NCBI GenBank assembly: GCA_964603655.1
Contig: CAZRVZ010000139.1
Location: 1 to 31,627, forward strand
From: JACPWY01 sp964603655
GTDB taxonomy: Bacteria; Bdellovibrionota; FAC87; UBA2466
Direction of reading: 5' to 3'
DNA: 31,627 nt
A program made the position numbers and the translations under genes. The notes below the pieces were generated by a model. The model searched no databases. It had not been told where the DNA came from and saw nothing but the letters and a program-made list of their open reading frames with translations. Positions 18,014 through 25,595 of the stretch are shown one piece after another (the first letter of the stretch is position 1; every line of letters starts with the position of its first letter).

Positions 18014-19207
18014 TCAGTGTCTGCTAAGGGCGGCGCCGGGCTCAGTGAGGGCGGGTTGGGCAGGTAGCCCTTGGATCCAACTTCCCACGGAAGCTTCGTA
18101 GAAGTTCCAGTCGTTGCCCAGCGTTGAGAGGGCCGCGGATCGGCCGATACTTTCGACCAGGGATGGGTTCTCAATGAGCATCAGAAGTTTCTCGCGAATT
18201 GCCTTTGCTTCGCCGCAGGGGATGACGAAGCCGTTCTTTCCATTCTCGATGAGCTCGTGGCTGCCGCAGTGATCGGAAACAATCGATACGAGTCCCGTCG
18301 CCATGGCCTGGGGAACGACTCCGCCGAAGCCGTCCTGAAGGGAAGGCATGACGAATACATCCATCCGCTTTAGAACTTTGACCAATTCGGGGTGCGGCAG
18401 GGGGGGAGAAATTTTAACGTGGGAATAGCGATCCACGAAGCGACGGAAGTTCGGGCTCACGTGGCCGACGAGCGTGAGGCTCAGCTGGCTCTCCGGTATG
18501 TCCTTCGTCGCGTCTAGCAGATACAGAACGCCTTTGTAGACGGAGATCGTGCCGAAGTAGATGACCTGTAGTGGAGGCCGAAGGGTGTAGCTCGGTTTTG
18601 GGGTGAACAAAGAGGTGTTCACTCCTAAGGAAATTTTGTGAAGCTTGTGGGCCGGAACGCCCCTATCAAGAAAAGTTTTTCGGATGAAATCGCTACAAAC
18701 GAGAATGTGATCTGCTCTCTCGTACTCTTGCAACTCCCTATCGACAACCTCGGCCCTGTTCGGGAAGGGCACGCCCAGTTTTTCGAATTCCTTGGCGAAC
18801 CACTCCATTTGCTCCTGGATGTGGGCCGAGTCGCGTACGGTGATCTTTACGGCGTGGGGGTGGGCCTTGAAGCTCTCGAGCCCAAAAGAAGACCAGGCAA
18901 CTATCGCGTCAGGCTCTGGAGTGAGACGGCGTTGAGTGCGCACGACCTGGCGGCCGAGAAATTTTATTTTGAAGATGTCTCCCATGTTCTCGAGTCCCAA
19001 TCGGGTAAGAAGACGAAAGACGAACTCCGGAAAAATATGGGGGTGGACATGGGCGGGAGGCAAATCCGGAAACCGGTTGCGGGGGAACGACGTGAACAGC
19101 TCTACCCCCAATCCAGCCCGCAGAAGGCCCCGCGCCATCCGATCGGCGTGGAATCTGCCCCCTACGATGACGTGAACAGTCTTAGAGTTTTGGGGATTCA
19201 TAGGCAT
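18014..19207 (-). CDS. GT4-type glycosyltransferase
   Basis: This is a retaining, GT-B-fold sugar transferase of 397 residues. The C-terminal nucleotide-sugar domain is clear: VIYFGTISVYKGVLYLLDA, SLTLVGHVSP, the conserved acidic stretch MPSLQDGFGGVVPQAMATG, and SHELIENGKNGFVIP. The N-terminal domain begins KTVHVIVGGRFHADRMARGL. The frame is open to 19369, but the ATG at 19207 directly precedes the first Rossmann strand, has GGAGG upstream and avoids overlap with the divergent deacetylase gene. It probably adds a sugar to a surface glycan or lipid, since its divergent neighbours are a PIG-L deacetylase and a sugar acyltransferase-like gene. Donor and acceptor are unknown. Confidence 0.88.
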   Translation of the reverse strand: MPMNPQNSKTVHVIVGGRFHADRMARGLLRAGLGVELFTSFPRNRFPDLPPAHVHPHIFPEFVFRLLTRLGLENMGDIFKIKFLGRQVVRTQRRLTPEPDAIVAWSSFGLESFKAHPHAVKITVRDSAHIQEQMEWFAKEFEKLGVPFPNRAEVVDRELQEYERADHILVCSDFIRKTFLDRGVPAHKLHKISLGVNTSLFTPKPSYTLRPPLQVIYFGTISVYKGVLYLLDATKDIPESQLSLTLVGHVSPNFRRFVDRYSHVKISPPLPHPELVKVLKRMDVFVMPSLQDGFGGVVPQAMATGLVSIVSDHCGSHELIENGKNGFVIPCGEAKAIREKLLMLIENPSLVESIGRSAALSTLGNDWNFYEASVGSWIQGLPAQPALTEPGAALSRH

Positions 19208-19330
19208 GGGATTGGTCGCCTCCGTGGGCCCGATCTTACCATGGCGCAGGTTGTTTTCTCCATGTGCCCCGGCTATTATTAATAAAGGTCCGTTCTTACT
19301 TTCTTTCACCACATCAAACCCGAGGAATCC

Positions 19331-19948
19331 GTGATTAAACGTCGCAGCGTATTGGCTATCGGGGCCCATCCGGACGATGTGGAATTAGGCGCGTTCGGGA
19401 GTCTGATTTCATGGGCGCAAAATGCCCAAGTCACCATTGTCGTGGCTTCCAATGGAGAAATGGGCACACCGAAGGGCGCCGATCGGGCTGCCGAAGCCAA
19501 GCGATCAGCCGATGAGATTGGGGCCAAGATCATTTTTCTGGGACTCAAGGACGGTTACATCGCTCATAACCTGGATACGGTTACCTTGCTCGATAACGTC
19601 ATTCGAGATGTTGAGCCAGATACCATTTTGATCCACCACCCTGATGATCTACACCAGGATCACAGACACGTTTCTCTGTCGGGGATCTCTGCCGCACGTC
19701 GTGTGAAGGAGATTCTCCTTTACGAGACTCCCAGTACGACCCGTTCTTTTCGCCCGAACTATTGGGTCAATATTACCGATCAGATCGAGGCCAAGTACCA
19801 GATTTTGCGAAAACACGAGAGCCAGAGCGATAAACCCTATTGCACCCGCGAAGCCATTTACGGGATCGCGGCCTACCACGCTTTGAGCGTCAATCGCAGC
19901 ATGTCCTACTTTGAGGCCTTCGAATTGGTTCGCAGTATCTCCGACTAA
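19331..19948 (+). CDS. PIG-L/LmbE family deacetylase
   Basis: This zinc-dependent de-N-acetylase of 205 residues belongs to the family that acts on N-acetylglucosamine conjugates (PIG-L, MshB, BshB, LmbE). The metal-binding motif AHPDDVE lies at residues 12-18 and the second ligand region is HHPDDLHQDHRHVS near 98-111. It starts with GTG at 19331 after GAGGA, on the opposite strand to the glycosyltransferase gene. The acyltransferase-like gene follows 16 bases after its stop. Deacetylation of an amino sugar followed by re-acylation by the next gene product is a reasonable reading of the order, but it is inference. The substrate could also be a small thiol or lipid conjugate. Confidence 0.9.
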   Translation: MIKRRSVLAIGAHPDDVELGAFGSLISWAQNAQVTIVVASNGEMGTPKGADRAAEAKRSADEIGAKIIFLGLKDGYIAHNLDTVTLLDNVIRDVEPDTILIHHPDDLHQDHRHVSLSGISAARRVKEILLYETPSTTRSFRPNYWVNITDQIEAKYQILRKHESQSDKPYCTREAIYGIAAYHALSVNRSMSYFEAFELVRSISD

Positions 19949-19964
19949 GCCCCGGGGCCTAACT

Positions 19965-20753
19965 ATGTTCCAAATTGGAAAAGACGTAACAATACATCCC
20001 ACCGCGCGCATCAACGTGAAGCACGGCTATCTCGGAGATAGAAGCGTTGTGGGCGAGCATGCCGTCATCGAGGGGAACCAAGTCGAGATCGGCGCCGAGG
20101 CGTGGATATTTCGCTACGCGGACATCGGAGGCGGAAGCTGCTTCGATCCTCAGGCCAAGTTTCAGGCCGGGGACTTTCTCCACATGGGGCTCCACTCCCA
20201 CATCAATTTCGCTTACCCCGTAAAGATCGGACATGAGTTCGGTTGCGGAATCGAGACCAAGATATTCGCCCACGGGGCCTATTTGTCGGCGTGGAATGGC
20301 TTTCCCGTGCAATGGGCCGGGGTTACCATCGGCGACTGCGTGTGGATGCCCAATGCCTGGGTTAATCCAGGTGTGAGCGTTGGTTCGAATGTCGTCGTGG
20401 CGGCACGGAGCCTGGTGCGAACGGATCTGCCGGCGGGCTGTCTGGCGGGTGGAGTTCCGGCCAAGGTCCTCAAAGAAGGCGCGTTTCCGAAAAACCTTAC
20501 CTTCAATGAAAAGGGCTCGCTCTTTCAGATGATATTCGATCAGGCGGCCGGCCTTTCAGCCGAGAATCAGAATTTTTCTCGTGTCGACGAAGACATGTTT
20601 TTAATCAACGGCAGCTGCCGGTTCGATCTCTCCGCAAAGCGCGTGATTGAGGGCCTGACCACCCCATTCACGGAGTTGCTTCGCAACCAACTACGCCGAA
20701 ATGGAATTCGCTTTCGGTTCTTTCCGAAAAACGGCGAGTACGTTCCCTGGTGA
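19965..20753 (+). CDS. Left-handed beta-helix acyltransferase-like protein
   Basis: This 262-residue protein is built on hexapeptide repeats over about residues 5-170: VTIHPTARINV, SVVGEHAVIEGNQVEIGAEAWIF, VTIGDCVWMPNAWVNPGVSVGSNVVVAA. It closes with the typical GGVPAKVLKEG seen in O- and N-acetyltransferases of the CysE/LacA/WbbJ type. After the helix a C-terminal region of about 85 residues (AFPKNLTFNEKGSL to the end) is not part of the usual fold and I do not recognise it. The ATG at 19965 is chosen over an earlier in-frame start inside the deacetylase gene. It probably acetylates or formylates a sugar in the same pathway as the deacetylase. Its stop overlaps the next start (20750-20753). 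Confidence 0.83.
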   Translation: MFQIGKDVTIHPTARINVKHGYLGDRSVVGEHAVIEGNQVEIGAEAWIFRYADIGGGSCFDPQAKFQAGDFLHMGLHSHINFAYPVKIGHEFGCGIETKIFAHGAYLSAWNGFPVQWAGVTIGDCVWMPNAWVNPGVSVGSNVVVAARSLVRTDLPAGCLAGGVPAKVLKEGAFPKNLTFNEKGSLFQMIFDQAAGLSAENQNFSRVDEDMFLINGSCRFDLSAKRVIEGLTTPFTELLRNQLRRNGIRFRFFPKNGEYVPW

Positions 20754-21136
20754 AACCTCTAATAGGAAATACCAACATGCACCGTGTGGATGAGTTGATT
20801 ATAGATGCTTACGAATGTGGATTCGACTTATCCGATGCTAAGGCTCTGGAAAAGGCCATTTGGGAAGCCTTTGCCGCGGCGGGCCTGAAGACCGGCGACA
20901 TCCACCATAGCGCGGGGTCCGACGGACTGACTTTTTGCCTGATGCTAGAACAGGCCCGCCTTCTGCTCAGCACCTGGCCCAAACTCGCGCTTATCGTCGT
21001 GAATGTATTCTTGGGAAGTTCCAAGATGGACCCGCACCGGTGCTGGAAAGCGCTGGAGACGGCTTTGAAGCCCGGCCGCGTCGTCTTTCACTCGGTATCC
21101 CATCGCATTGAAGCCCTCAACAAACAGGCCGCCTAG
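20750..21136 (+). CDS. SpeD (AdoMet decarboxylase)-fold protein lacking catalytic residues
   Basis: This 128-residue protein aligns over nearly its whole length with prokaryotic AdoMet decarboxylase SpeD: LIIDAYECGFD with the SpeD YEC strand, HHSAGSDG, LLLSTWPK with the HTWPE strand, VVNVFLGSSKMDP with the D-x-F-T-C-G strand, and WKALETALKPGRV. All functional residues are changed. The pyruvoyl serine of ESH is Q or A depending on a one-residue gap (EQAR), the processing His of IHTWPE is Ser, the WPE glutamate is Lys, and the proton-donor Cys of FTCG is Gly. It therefore cannot form the pyruvoyl cofactor. Start is GTG at 20750, overlapping the acyltransferase stop; an ATG at 20777 is an alternative. 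The gene is intact and coupled to its neighbour, so it is probably a retained pseudoenzyme or new activity. Confidence 0.68.
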   Translation: MKPLIGNTNMHRVDELIIDAYECGFDLSDAKALEKAIWEAFAAAGLKTGDIHHSAGSDGLTFCLMLEQARLLLSTWPKLALIVVNVFLGSSKMDPHRCWKALETALKPGRVVFHSVSHRIEALNKQAA

Positions 21137-21160
21137 TTTCGTTTCACCCGATCGAGTTTC

Positions 21161-21238
21161 CCAGAGTCTCAGCTGATTCCAAAATTGAAAAAAATGATTC
21201 CGTGAAGACTTGTGATATTTAATGCTGTGAGTCTCTGG
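21161..21238. repeat. Long imperfect inverted repeat after the SpeD-like gene
   Basis: CCAGAG then CTCA at 21161-21171 can pair with TGAG then CTCTGG at 21228-21238 around a single mismatch, leaving a loop of about 56 bases. There is no T-tract, so it is not a standard terminator. It may be an RNA fold in the 212-base gap before the polymerase gene. Confidence 0.25.
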
Positions 21239-21317
21239 CTATTTCCGTCAACATTTCCACTGGGCTAACTCGTCGCACTAAATCCTGTGTAAGCTTTTCT
21301 GCCGCAGCCTCCGATAA

Positions 21318-21339
21318 GGTAAGGACTCTACTCCTTATC
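21318..21339 (+). promoter_or_regulatory. Hairpin in the leader of the polymerase gene
   Basis: GGTAAGGA at 21318-21325 and TCCTTATC at 21332-21339 form an 8-bp RNA stem (one G-U pair) with a 6-base loop, ending 9 bases before the ATG at 21349. The stem contains the only good ribosome-binding-like sequence (AAGGA) near this start, so it could affect translation of the polymerase. A DNA operator is the alternative. Confidence 0.35.
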
Positions 21340-21348
21340 CTAAAATCC

Positions 21349-22827
21349 ATGCAGACCATTCAAACGGGTTCCTTGTATCAAATTGTTCGGATGTTGGCTG
21401 TGTTGTGGCTGCTCGTTTCATTGATCTTCGGGATGCAACTAATCGACCAAATTGATTCTGATCGAATTGGGCGGGACATTCTTTCTTTATTAGTCCTGAT
21501 GCAGTTGGCACCTCTATGTATCGGGATAATCCGATCCAGAATCGGATTTCTTAGCTTCGTACTGTTGAATCACTGCTTTACCTTTTCGTTAGCCAAATAC
21601 AACTCAGTTTTCAACGTTATGGGAAGGTCATACCTGCCGATGGATTCCCGATTGGCCGTCCGTGAACTCATTTATTCAACGATTCTCATGGCCATTGGTT
21701 ATTACTTTACGACTTCGATGATTTGGTTACGTGTGCAGCGTAAGGATTTGCTGACCATGATAGCCATCGACCTTCAAAAAAAACAACTTCTTATCATCGG
21801 CCTGGTGGTATTAACCAGTTCGTTCGTTGGGGCGACGTTACCAGGTGCGGTGAAGCAGCTCCACGATTTGTCATACGTGATGTGCCTAATCCTATTGCTC
21901 AGCTCGGACGCGAGCGGGTCCAAGTGGCTCCACCAACTTCTAATTCTTGGAGCCTTTTTTAACATGTCATACACACTGGTTGAGCACGGTAGTCTTGTAG
22001 ACTTCGGCCATTTCGCCGTGATTTTGTTTGTCAGGAGCGCGGTCACCCGAAACATGAAGGGACTCACGGCGGTTGGTTGTGTCGTGGTCATGGGGCTATT
22101 CATTCAGCCGATCAAGGGAGCCTACAGAATTCAGAGTCGTGCCGGAGACTTTTCGTTCGGAGAGAAGGCGGGCATGTTCACCGATCTGGTTGCGTGGAGG
22201 TACTTTACTGAAGAGGGTTGGGCATCTCAAAAACAATTGGGACTTGAAGGGCGAGCGATCGAGGAAGGTGAGGACTATCAGCAAGATGATCAATTGAGAG
22301 AAGGCGAAGGCGGTGCGTTGTCCGCGCTCAGTATGGGATTTACGCGTGTGCACGATGACTCATTCGAGCGGACGTTAATGATGACGCCGAACAGGGTGCC
22401 GTTCTGGAATGGGGAGACCTACGCCAACATGCTTTACATGTTTATCCCCAGATTATTGTGGCCGGAAAAACCGAGTTGGAAGCATTGGCACAAGTTCGGG
22501 AAGGTATATGGGTATCTAGCGCCCAACGACAATGAAACCTCGGTGTCTTTTAGCATGTTCGCGGAGGCTTACATGAACTTCGGCTTTACTGGACTCTACA
22601 TTATCACGTTTCTATTTGGGGTTTTGCTTGGTGTGGCCGAGCGTATCGCTTTCGGCATTTTCAAGGGGAATTATCTCTTTTGCTACATTTCGCTCCTAAC
22701 CCCGCTGATAAACTACTCAGCCGATCTGGGAATCATGGTCAATCGACTGGTAATCGTTGTGACCGCCCTGCTCATTTTCAGACCTTTTCTCGTTCGCAAT
22801 GTGATCGGTGACGATTACAGCCGTTGA
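21349..22827 (+). CDS. Wzy-like polysaccharide polymerase/O-antigen ligase-type membrane protein
   Basis: This integral membrane protein of 492 residues has about 10-12 predicted segments and one large soluble loop (about 265-390). Within and after the loop are features seen in oligosaccharide repeat-unit polymerases: MLYMFIPRLLWPEKPSW, then SVSFSMFAEAYMNFGFTGLYIITFLFG, which fits the conserved end of the periplasmic loop and the following helix. These proteins join lipid-linked repeat units in the periplasm. The upstream deacetylase, acyltransferase and divergent glycosyltransferase support a glycan role. The start is ATG at 21349 with no close ribosome binding site (a hairpin precedes it). 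The exact glycan is unknown, and assignment is to a membrane-protein type, not a proven enzyme. Confidence 0.72.
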   Translation: MQTIQTGSLYQIVRMLAVLWLLVSLIFGMQLIDQIDSDRIGRDILSLLVLMQLAPLCIGIIRSRIGFLSFVLLNHCFTFSLAKYNSVFNVMGRSYLPMDSRLAVRELIYSTILMAIGYYFTTSMIWLRVQRKDLLTMIAIDLQKKQLLIIGLVVLTSSFVGATLPGAVKQLHDLSYVMCLILLLSSDASGSKWLHQLLILGAFFNMSYTLVEHGSLVDFGHFAVILFVRSAVTRNMKGLTAVGCVVVMGLFIQPIKGAYRIQSRAGDFSFGEKAGMFTDLVAWRYFTEEGWASQKQLGLEGRAIEEGEDYQQDDQLREGEGGALSALSMGFTRVHDDSFERTLMMTPNRVPFWNGETYANMLYMFIPRLLWPEKPSWKHWHKFGKVYGYLAPNDNETSVSFSMFAEAYMNFGFTGLYIITFLFGVLLGVAERIAFGIFKGNYLFCYISLLTPLINYSADLGIMVNRLVIVVTALLIFRPFLVRNVIGDDYSR

Positions 22828-23917
22828 TCTTTTTCACATCGATGAAACAGTGATGAAATCCCGCATTCGAATATCCGACTTGCCGCGAATGGGTTATTGG
22901 GGAGCCCTGCTCCGTTTGTTAAAAACGGCGGAGGTGCTGCTGTTTAGGTGTCTGGAGTTTCTGGATATCTACAGGTCGCAGAAATCGATTGTCGGTATCC
23001 CATCACTGGCAACGCGTTCGTTCACATCATTGCAGGCGGTTGTGTTTAACGGAACACAGGAGGAGGTGCTGGGGTTTAGGCCGCGTCGGCTGGTTCATCG
23101 CATACTCCGCGGAGTGCCGGATCTGGAGTATTTTGAAAGCGTTCAGTTCCAGGTCAGCGTGTCCGAAAATGCGCTTCGTACCGTTGAGGGGAGTACTGAA
23201 AATCGAGGGTTTATTCATCTCCAACTTCCCTGGCAGATGCCATTCCGTATGCCCGACATCGCATGGATGCGAATGAGCTCACGTGGGATAGATACTTCGG
23301 TTGGGCGCATTCCGTTGGGTGACTACGAAATTATTTCAAGTCCAGTCTTTTTTTTGCATGAGGGAATTAAGCATGTGGTTGTGTCCGATATCGACGATAC
23401 TATAAAAGATTCACAGATTCACGAATCGACACGTTGGGGCGAAGTCGTTCGCGGTCTGATTCGGGGAAATTACTATCGCTATGAGGCCATCGTGGGAATG
23501 GCCGAGCTCTACCAGAAACTGATTTCTAAAAAGAGTCTCATCGTCTATCTGACCAGTACGCCTTACCAATTGGCGCCGTTTCTGCTGAAATTTCTCCGGG
23601 ATGCCGGTTTTCCTGAGGGGCCTGTGTTTCCAAGATGGCTGGGGTATGGCCGGTTCGGACATAAATGGAGAACACTTCACCGGCTCCTGATGAATGTCGA
23701 GAATCAACGGGTGTTTCTCATCGGGGACAGCGGTGAACAGGATCTATTGATTTACCGCAGAGTTGCGGCGACGACCGGCTTTGGACGGAAAATCGGACGA
23801 ATTTTCATTCGCCACTTACCCGGCACGCCGTTACCCAGGCTGTTGTCCGAAAAGGAGCAGCTGTATCTCAGTTCTGCAGAACTCGACTCCACTCTGCAGT
23901 CTCTTCTGATAGAATAA
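22808..23917 (+). CDS. App1/DUF2183-type phosphatidate phosphatase-like protein
   Basis: The protein has 369 residues. The C-terminal half is a HAD-like phosphatase of the App1 (LNS2-related) family: SDIDDTIKDS (catalytic DxDxT at 194-198), VYLTSTPYQL (249-254 region), a lysine in GRFGHKWRTL, and LIGDSGEQD at about 305-312. The yeast relative App1 dephosphorylates phosphatidic acid to diacylglycerol. The N-terminal half (about 65-185) is a beta-rich region seen in many bacterial members. It starts with GTG at 22808, overlapping the polymerase stop by 20 bases; ATG at 22853 is an alternative. Coupling to the polymerase gene hints at lipid-linked glycan or envelope lipid turnover, which is inference. 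Confidence 0.83.
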   Translation: MTITAVDLFHIDETVMKSRIRISDLPRMGYWGALLRLLKTAEVLLFRCLEFLDIYRSQKSIVGIPSLATRSFTSLQAVVFNGTQEEVLGFRPRRLVHRILRGVPDLEYFESVQFQVSVSENALRTVEGSTENRGFIHLQLPWQMPFRMPDIAWMRMSSRGIDTSVGRIPLGDYEIISSPVFFLHEGIKHVVVSDIDDTIKDSQIHESTRWGEVVRGLIRGNYYRYEAIVGMAELYQKLISKKSLIVYLTSTPYQLAPFLLKFLRDAGFPEGPVFPRWLGYGRFGHKWRTLHRLLMNVENQRVFLIGDSGEQDLLIYRRVAATTGFGRKIGRIFIRHLPGTPLPRLLSEKEQLYLSSAELDSTLQSLLIE

Positions 23918-23922
23918 TAATT

Positions 23923-24681
23923 ATGATTCGAGCACTTCTATTTTGTTTGGTCGTTTCACAGCAGGGAATCGCGCTTCAGACTGCCTATGTAAAGTTCGAT
24001 CACCCTGAGGGCTGGAAGTGCGAATTGGCCGAGGGGGTCTGGATTTGTCAGAGCACGTTGGATCCCGATCGTAAGGAGTCCCTCGTAATGTCGATAGCGG
24101 CACTGGCATCCGAGTGGGATTCGATTGAGAACTTCGATGATTATTTGAAACAGGCCCGAGTCATTAAGAATGATGCAGAAGAGTCTCTAACCTCTGAGGT
24201 AAGTTACACGCGCCGGCGAAATCTGAACGGGCATGTCTGGATTGATTCCTTACAGCACAATTCCGAACTTCCCGGATTTTGGACGCGCTATTTGGCCACA
24301 GTGAATCAGAAACTTGCCATTCTCATCACGTATATCGTTTCCGATGAACATTACTCCAAGCTCGCACCTCAATTTGAACGCATGGTCGTGTCGCTCACCC
24401 TTATGAATGATTCCGGCGGGGGATCGCCTTCCGTTCAGGGCGACGGAGCACTGCCGGGTCCCGAGCGCCTGGGCCCGTCGAATGAGCTCTTAAAGAGCCG
24501 ACTGAACGTTAAACGGGAATCCATTGCGCCCCCCAAAACTTCATTTGGCATCCCATTGGTCGTATTGGGTGTCGCCGTGGGATTTTTGTTTTGGCGCCGA
24601 AAAGTAGCGCGCCAAGCCTTAAAACGCTCTACGGCTTCCGACGCAAATGCCCGGCCGCAACCGCCATCCCAGCCGCGTTGA
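23923..24681 (+). CDS. Single-pass membrane protein with periplasmic domain, unknown function
   Basis: The protein has 252 residues. A short signal-like segment (1-17) leads into a periplasmic domain (about 20-160) with the strand WKCELAEGVWICQSTLDPDRKESLVMSIAA-type pattern, including two cysteines that flank one strand pair. A Gly/Ser/Pro linker follows, then a membrane segment at about 208-225 (FGIPLVVLGVAVGFLFW) and a basic tail rich in Arg, Pro and Gln. I do not recognise the family. It starts 5 bases after the phosphatase gene, so it is probably cotranscribed. Its last 53 bases overlap the 3' end of the opposite-strand MBL-fold gene. Confidence 0.68.
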   Translation: MIRALLFCLVVSQQGIALQTAYVKFDHPEGWKCELAEGVWICQSTLDPDRKESLVMSIAALASEWDSIENFDDYLKQARVIKNDAEESLTSEVSYTRRRNLNGHVWIDSLQHNSELPGFWTRYLATVNQKLAILITYIVSDEHYSKLAPQFERMVVSLTLMNDSGGGSPSVQGDGALPGPERLGPSNELLKSRLNVKRESIAPPKTSFGIPLVVLGVAVGFLFWRRKVARQALKRSTASDANARPQPPSQPR

Positions 24682-25576
24682 GTTCAATATCGAGCGAAAG
24701 GAGATCCGCTGTTTTTGGGTCCCAGACCATGCCCGATCTTTCTACACGCGACTTAAAATGCGGCGCCAATCGTGATTTGCAGTACCCAACCAACTCATCA
24801 TCGTGAAAACTGGAACGAGCCGCATCCTGCACGGCAGCTTGAGAATACTCGAGATCGTCCTTGAGCTGTCGGGCTGCCACGCCGATTTCATCATTAGAAT
24901 TACCGATACTACCGAAGTGAGTGAGATAGGCTGTTTGTACTTTGAGCGAACGGATCCTTTCCACAGTCTTAATCGCCTCATCGGGCTCGTACCCGGTCGG
25001 GCTGGTCGTTGGGATGACGAAACATCCGTGAGTTTGTAGTGCCGGGTACCTGAGGCCGAAAGCATCGCCCGTGAAGACAAGTGAATGTCGAGACTCCACG
25101 ATCACGCAGTGATGATTGGCGTGACCCCGCGTGTGCAAGAATGAAAACTCCATTCCATTCCACTCTATTTTTTCTCCGTCTTCCATCGAACGAGAGCGCT
25201 GCCGTTGGATGGGCCTAACGGCGCCGTATAAAGAATCAAATCGGGCCTGGCCGTAAATGTCGACAACCCCTCGCACCAGTTTTTCCGGTGAGACCAGATG
25301 ATTGATGGCCTTGGGGTGACCGCAAACGGTGGCATTCGGACACAGTTGTGACAGGGATCCGGTTCCGCCGGCATGGTCGAGGTGAGCGTGTGTGATAAAG
25401 AGATAATCGACCCTGTCAAAATTCAACCCCAGCTTTTCCAGAAACGACCGGATGAGTGGAACGCAGCGTTCAGTGTTATTCTCCACTAGTATAATTCGGC
25501 CATTGTTGACGATGGCGTAAACGGCAGCGAAATCCGGAAAAATATAATGGCAATCGATGGTGTGTATCGTTGGCAT
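24629..25576 (-). CDS. Metallo-beta-lactamase-fold hydrolase
   Basis: This is a cytoplasmic MBL-fold metalloenzyme of 315 residues with no signal peptide. Metal ligands are visible: HAHLDHAGG (63-68), a histidine in HTRGHANHH near 160, GDAFG (Asp) and LTHFG (His) near 224. The pattern resembles glyoxalase II-like and related hydrolases in this large superfamily. The C-terminal ~80 residues form a helical extension. The substrate is unknown. It stands alone on the minus strand, 19 bases downstream of the usher-like gene stop, so it may be read through from the operon that starts at 29307. Its end overlaps the end of the convergent membrane-protein gene by 53 bases. Confidence 0.87.
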   Translation of the reverse strand: MPTIHTIDCHYIFPDFAAVYAIVNNGRIILVENNTERCVPLIRSFLEKLGLNFDRVDYLFITHAHLDHAGGTGSLSQLCPNATVCGHPKAINHLVSPEKLVRGVVDIYGQARFDSLYGAVRPIQRQRSRSMEDGEKIEWNGMEFSFLHTRGHANHHCVIVESRHSLVFTGDAFGLRYPALQTHGCFVIPTTSPTGYEPDEAIKTVERIRSLKVQTAYLTHFGSIGNSNDEIGVAARQLKDDLEYSQAAVQDAARSSFHDDELVGYCKSRLAPHFKSRVERSGMVWDPKTADLLSLDIELNAAGMAVAAGHLRRKP

Positions 25577-25595
25577 TGTCTTTAGCGGTCAGTCA

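Noticed and set aside
18638..19282. Open frame of 214 codons on the plus strand
   Set aside because: It is antisense to the GT4 glycosyltransferase gene and has no domain signal.
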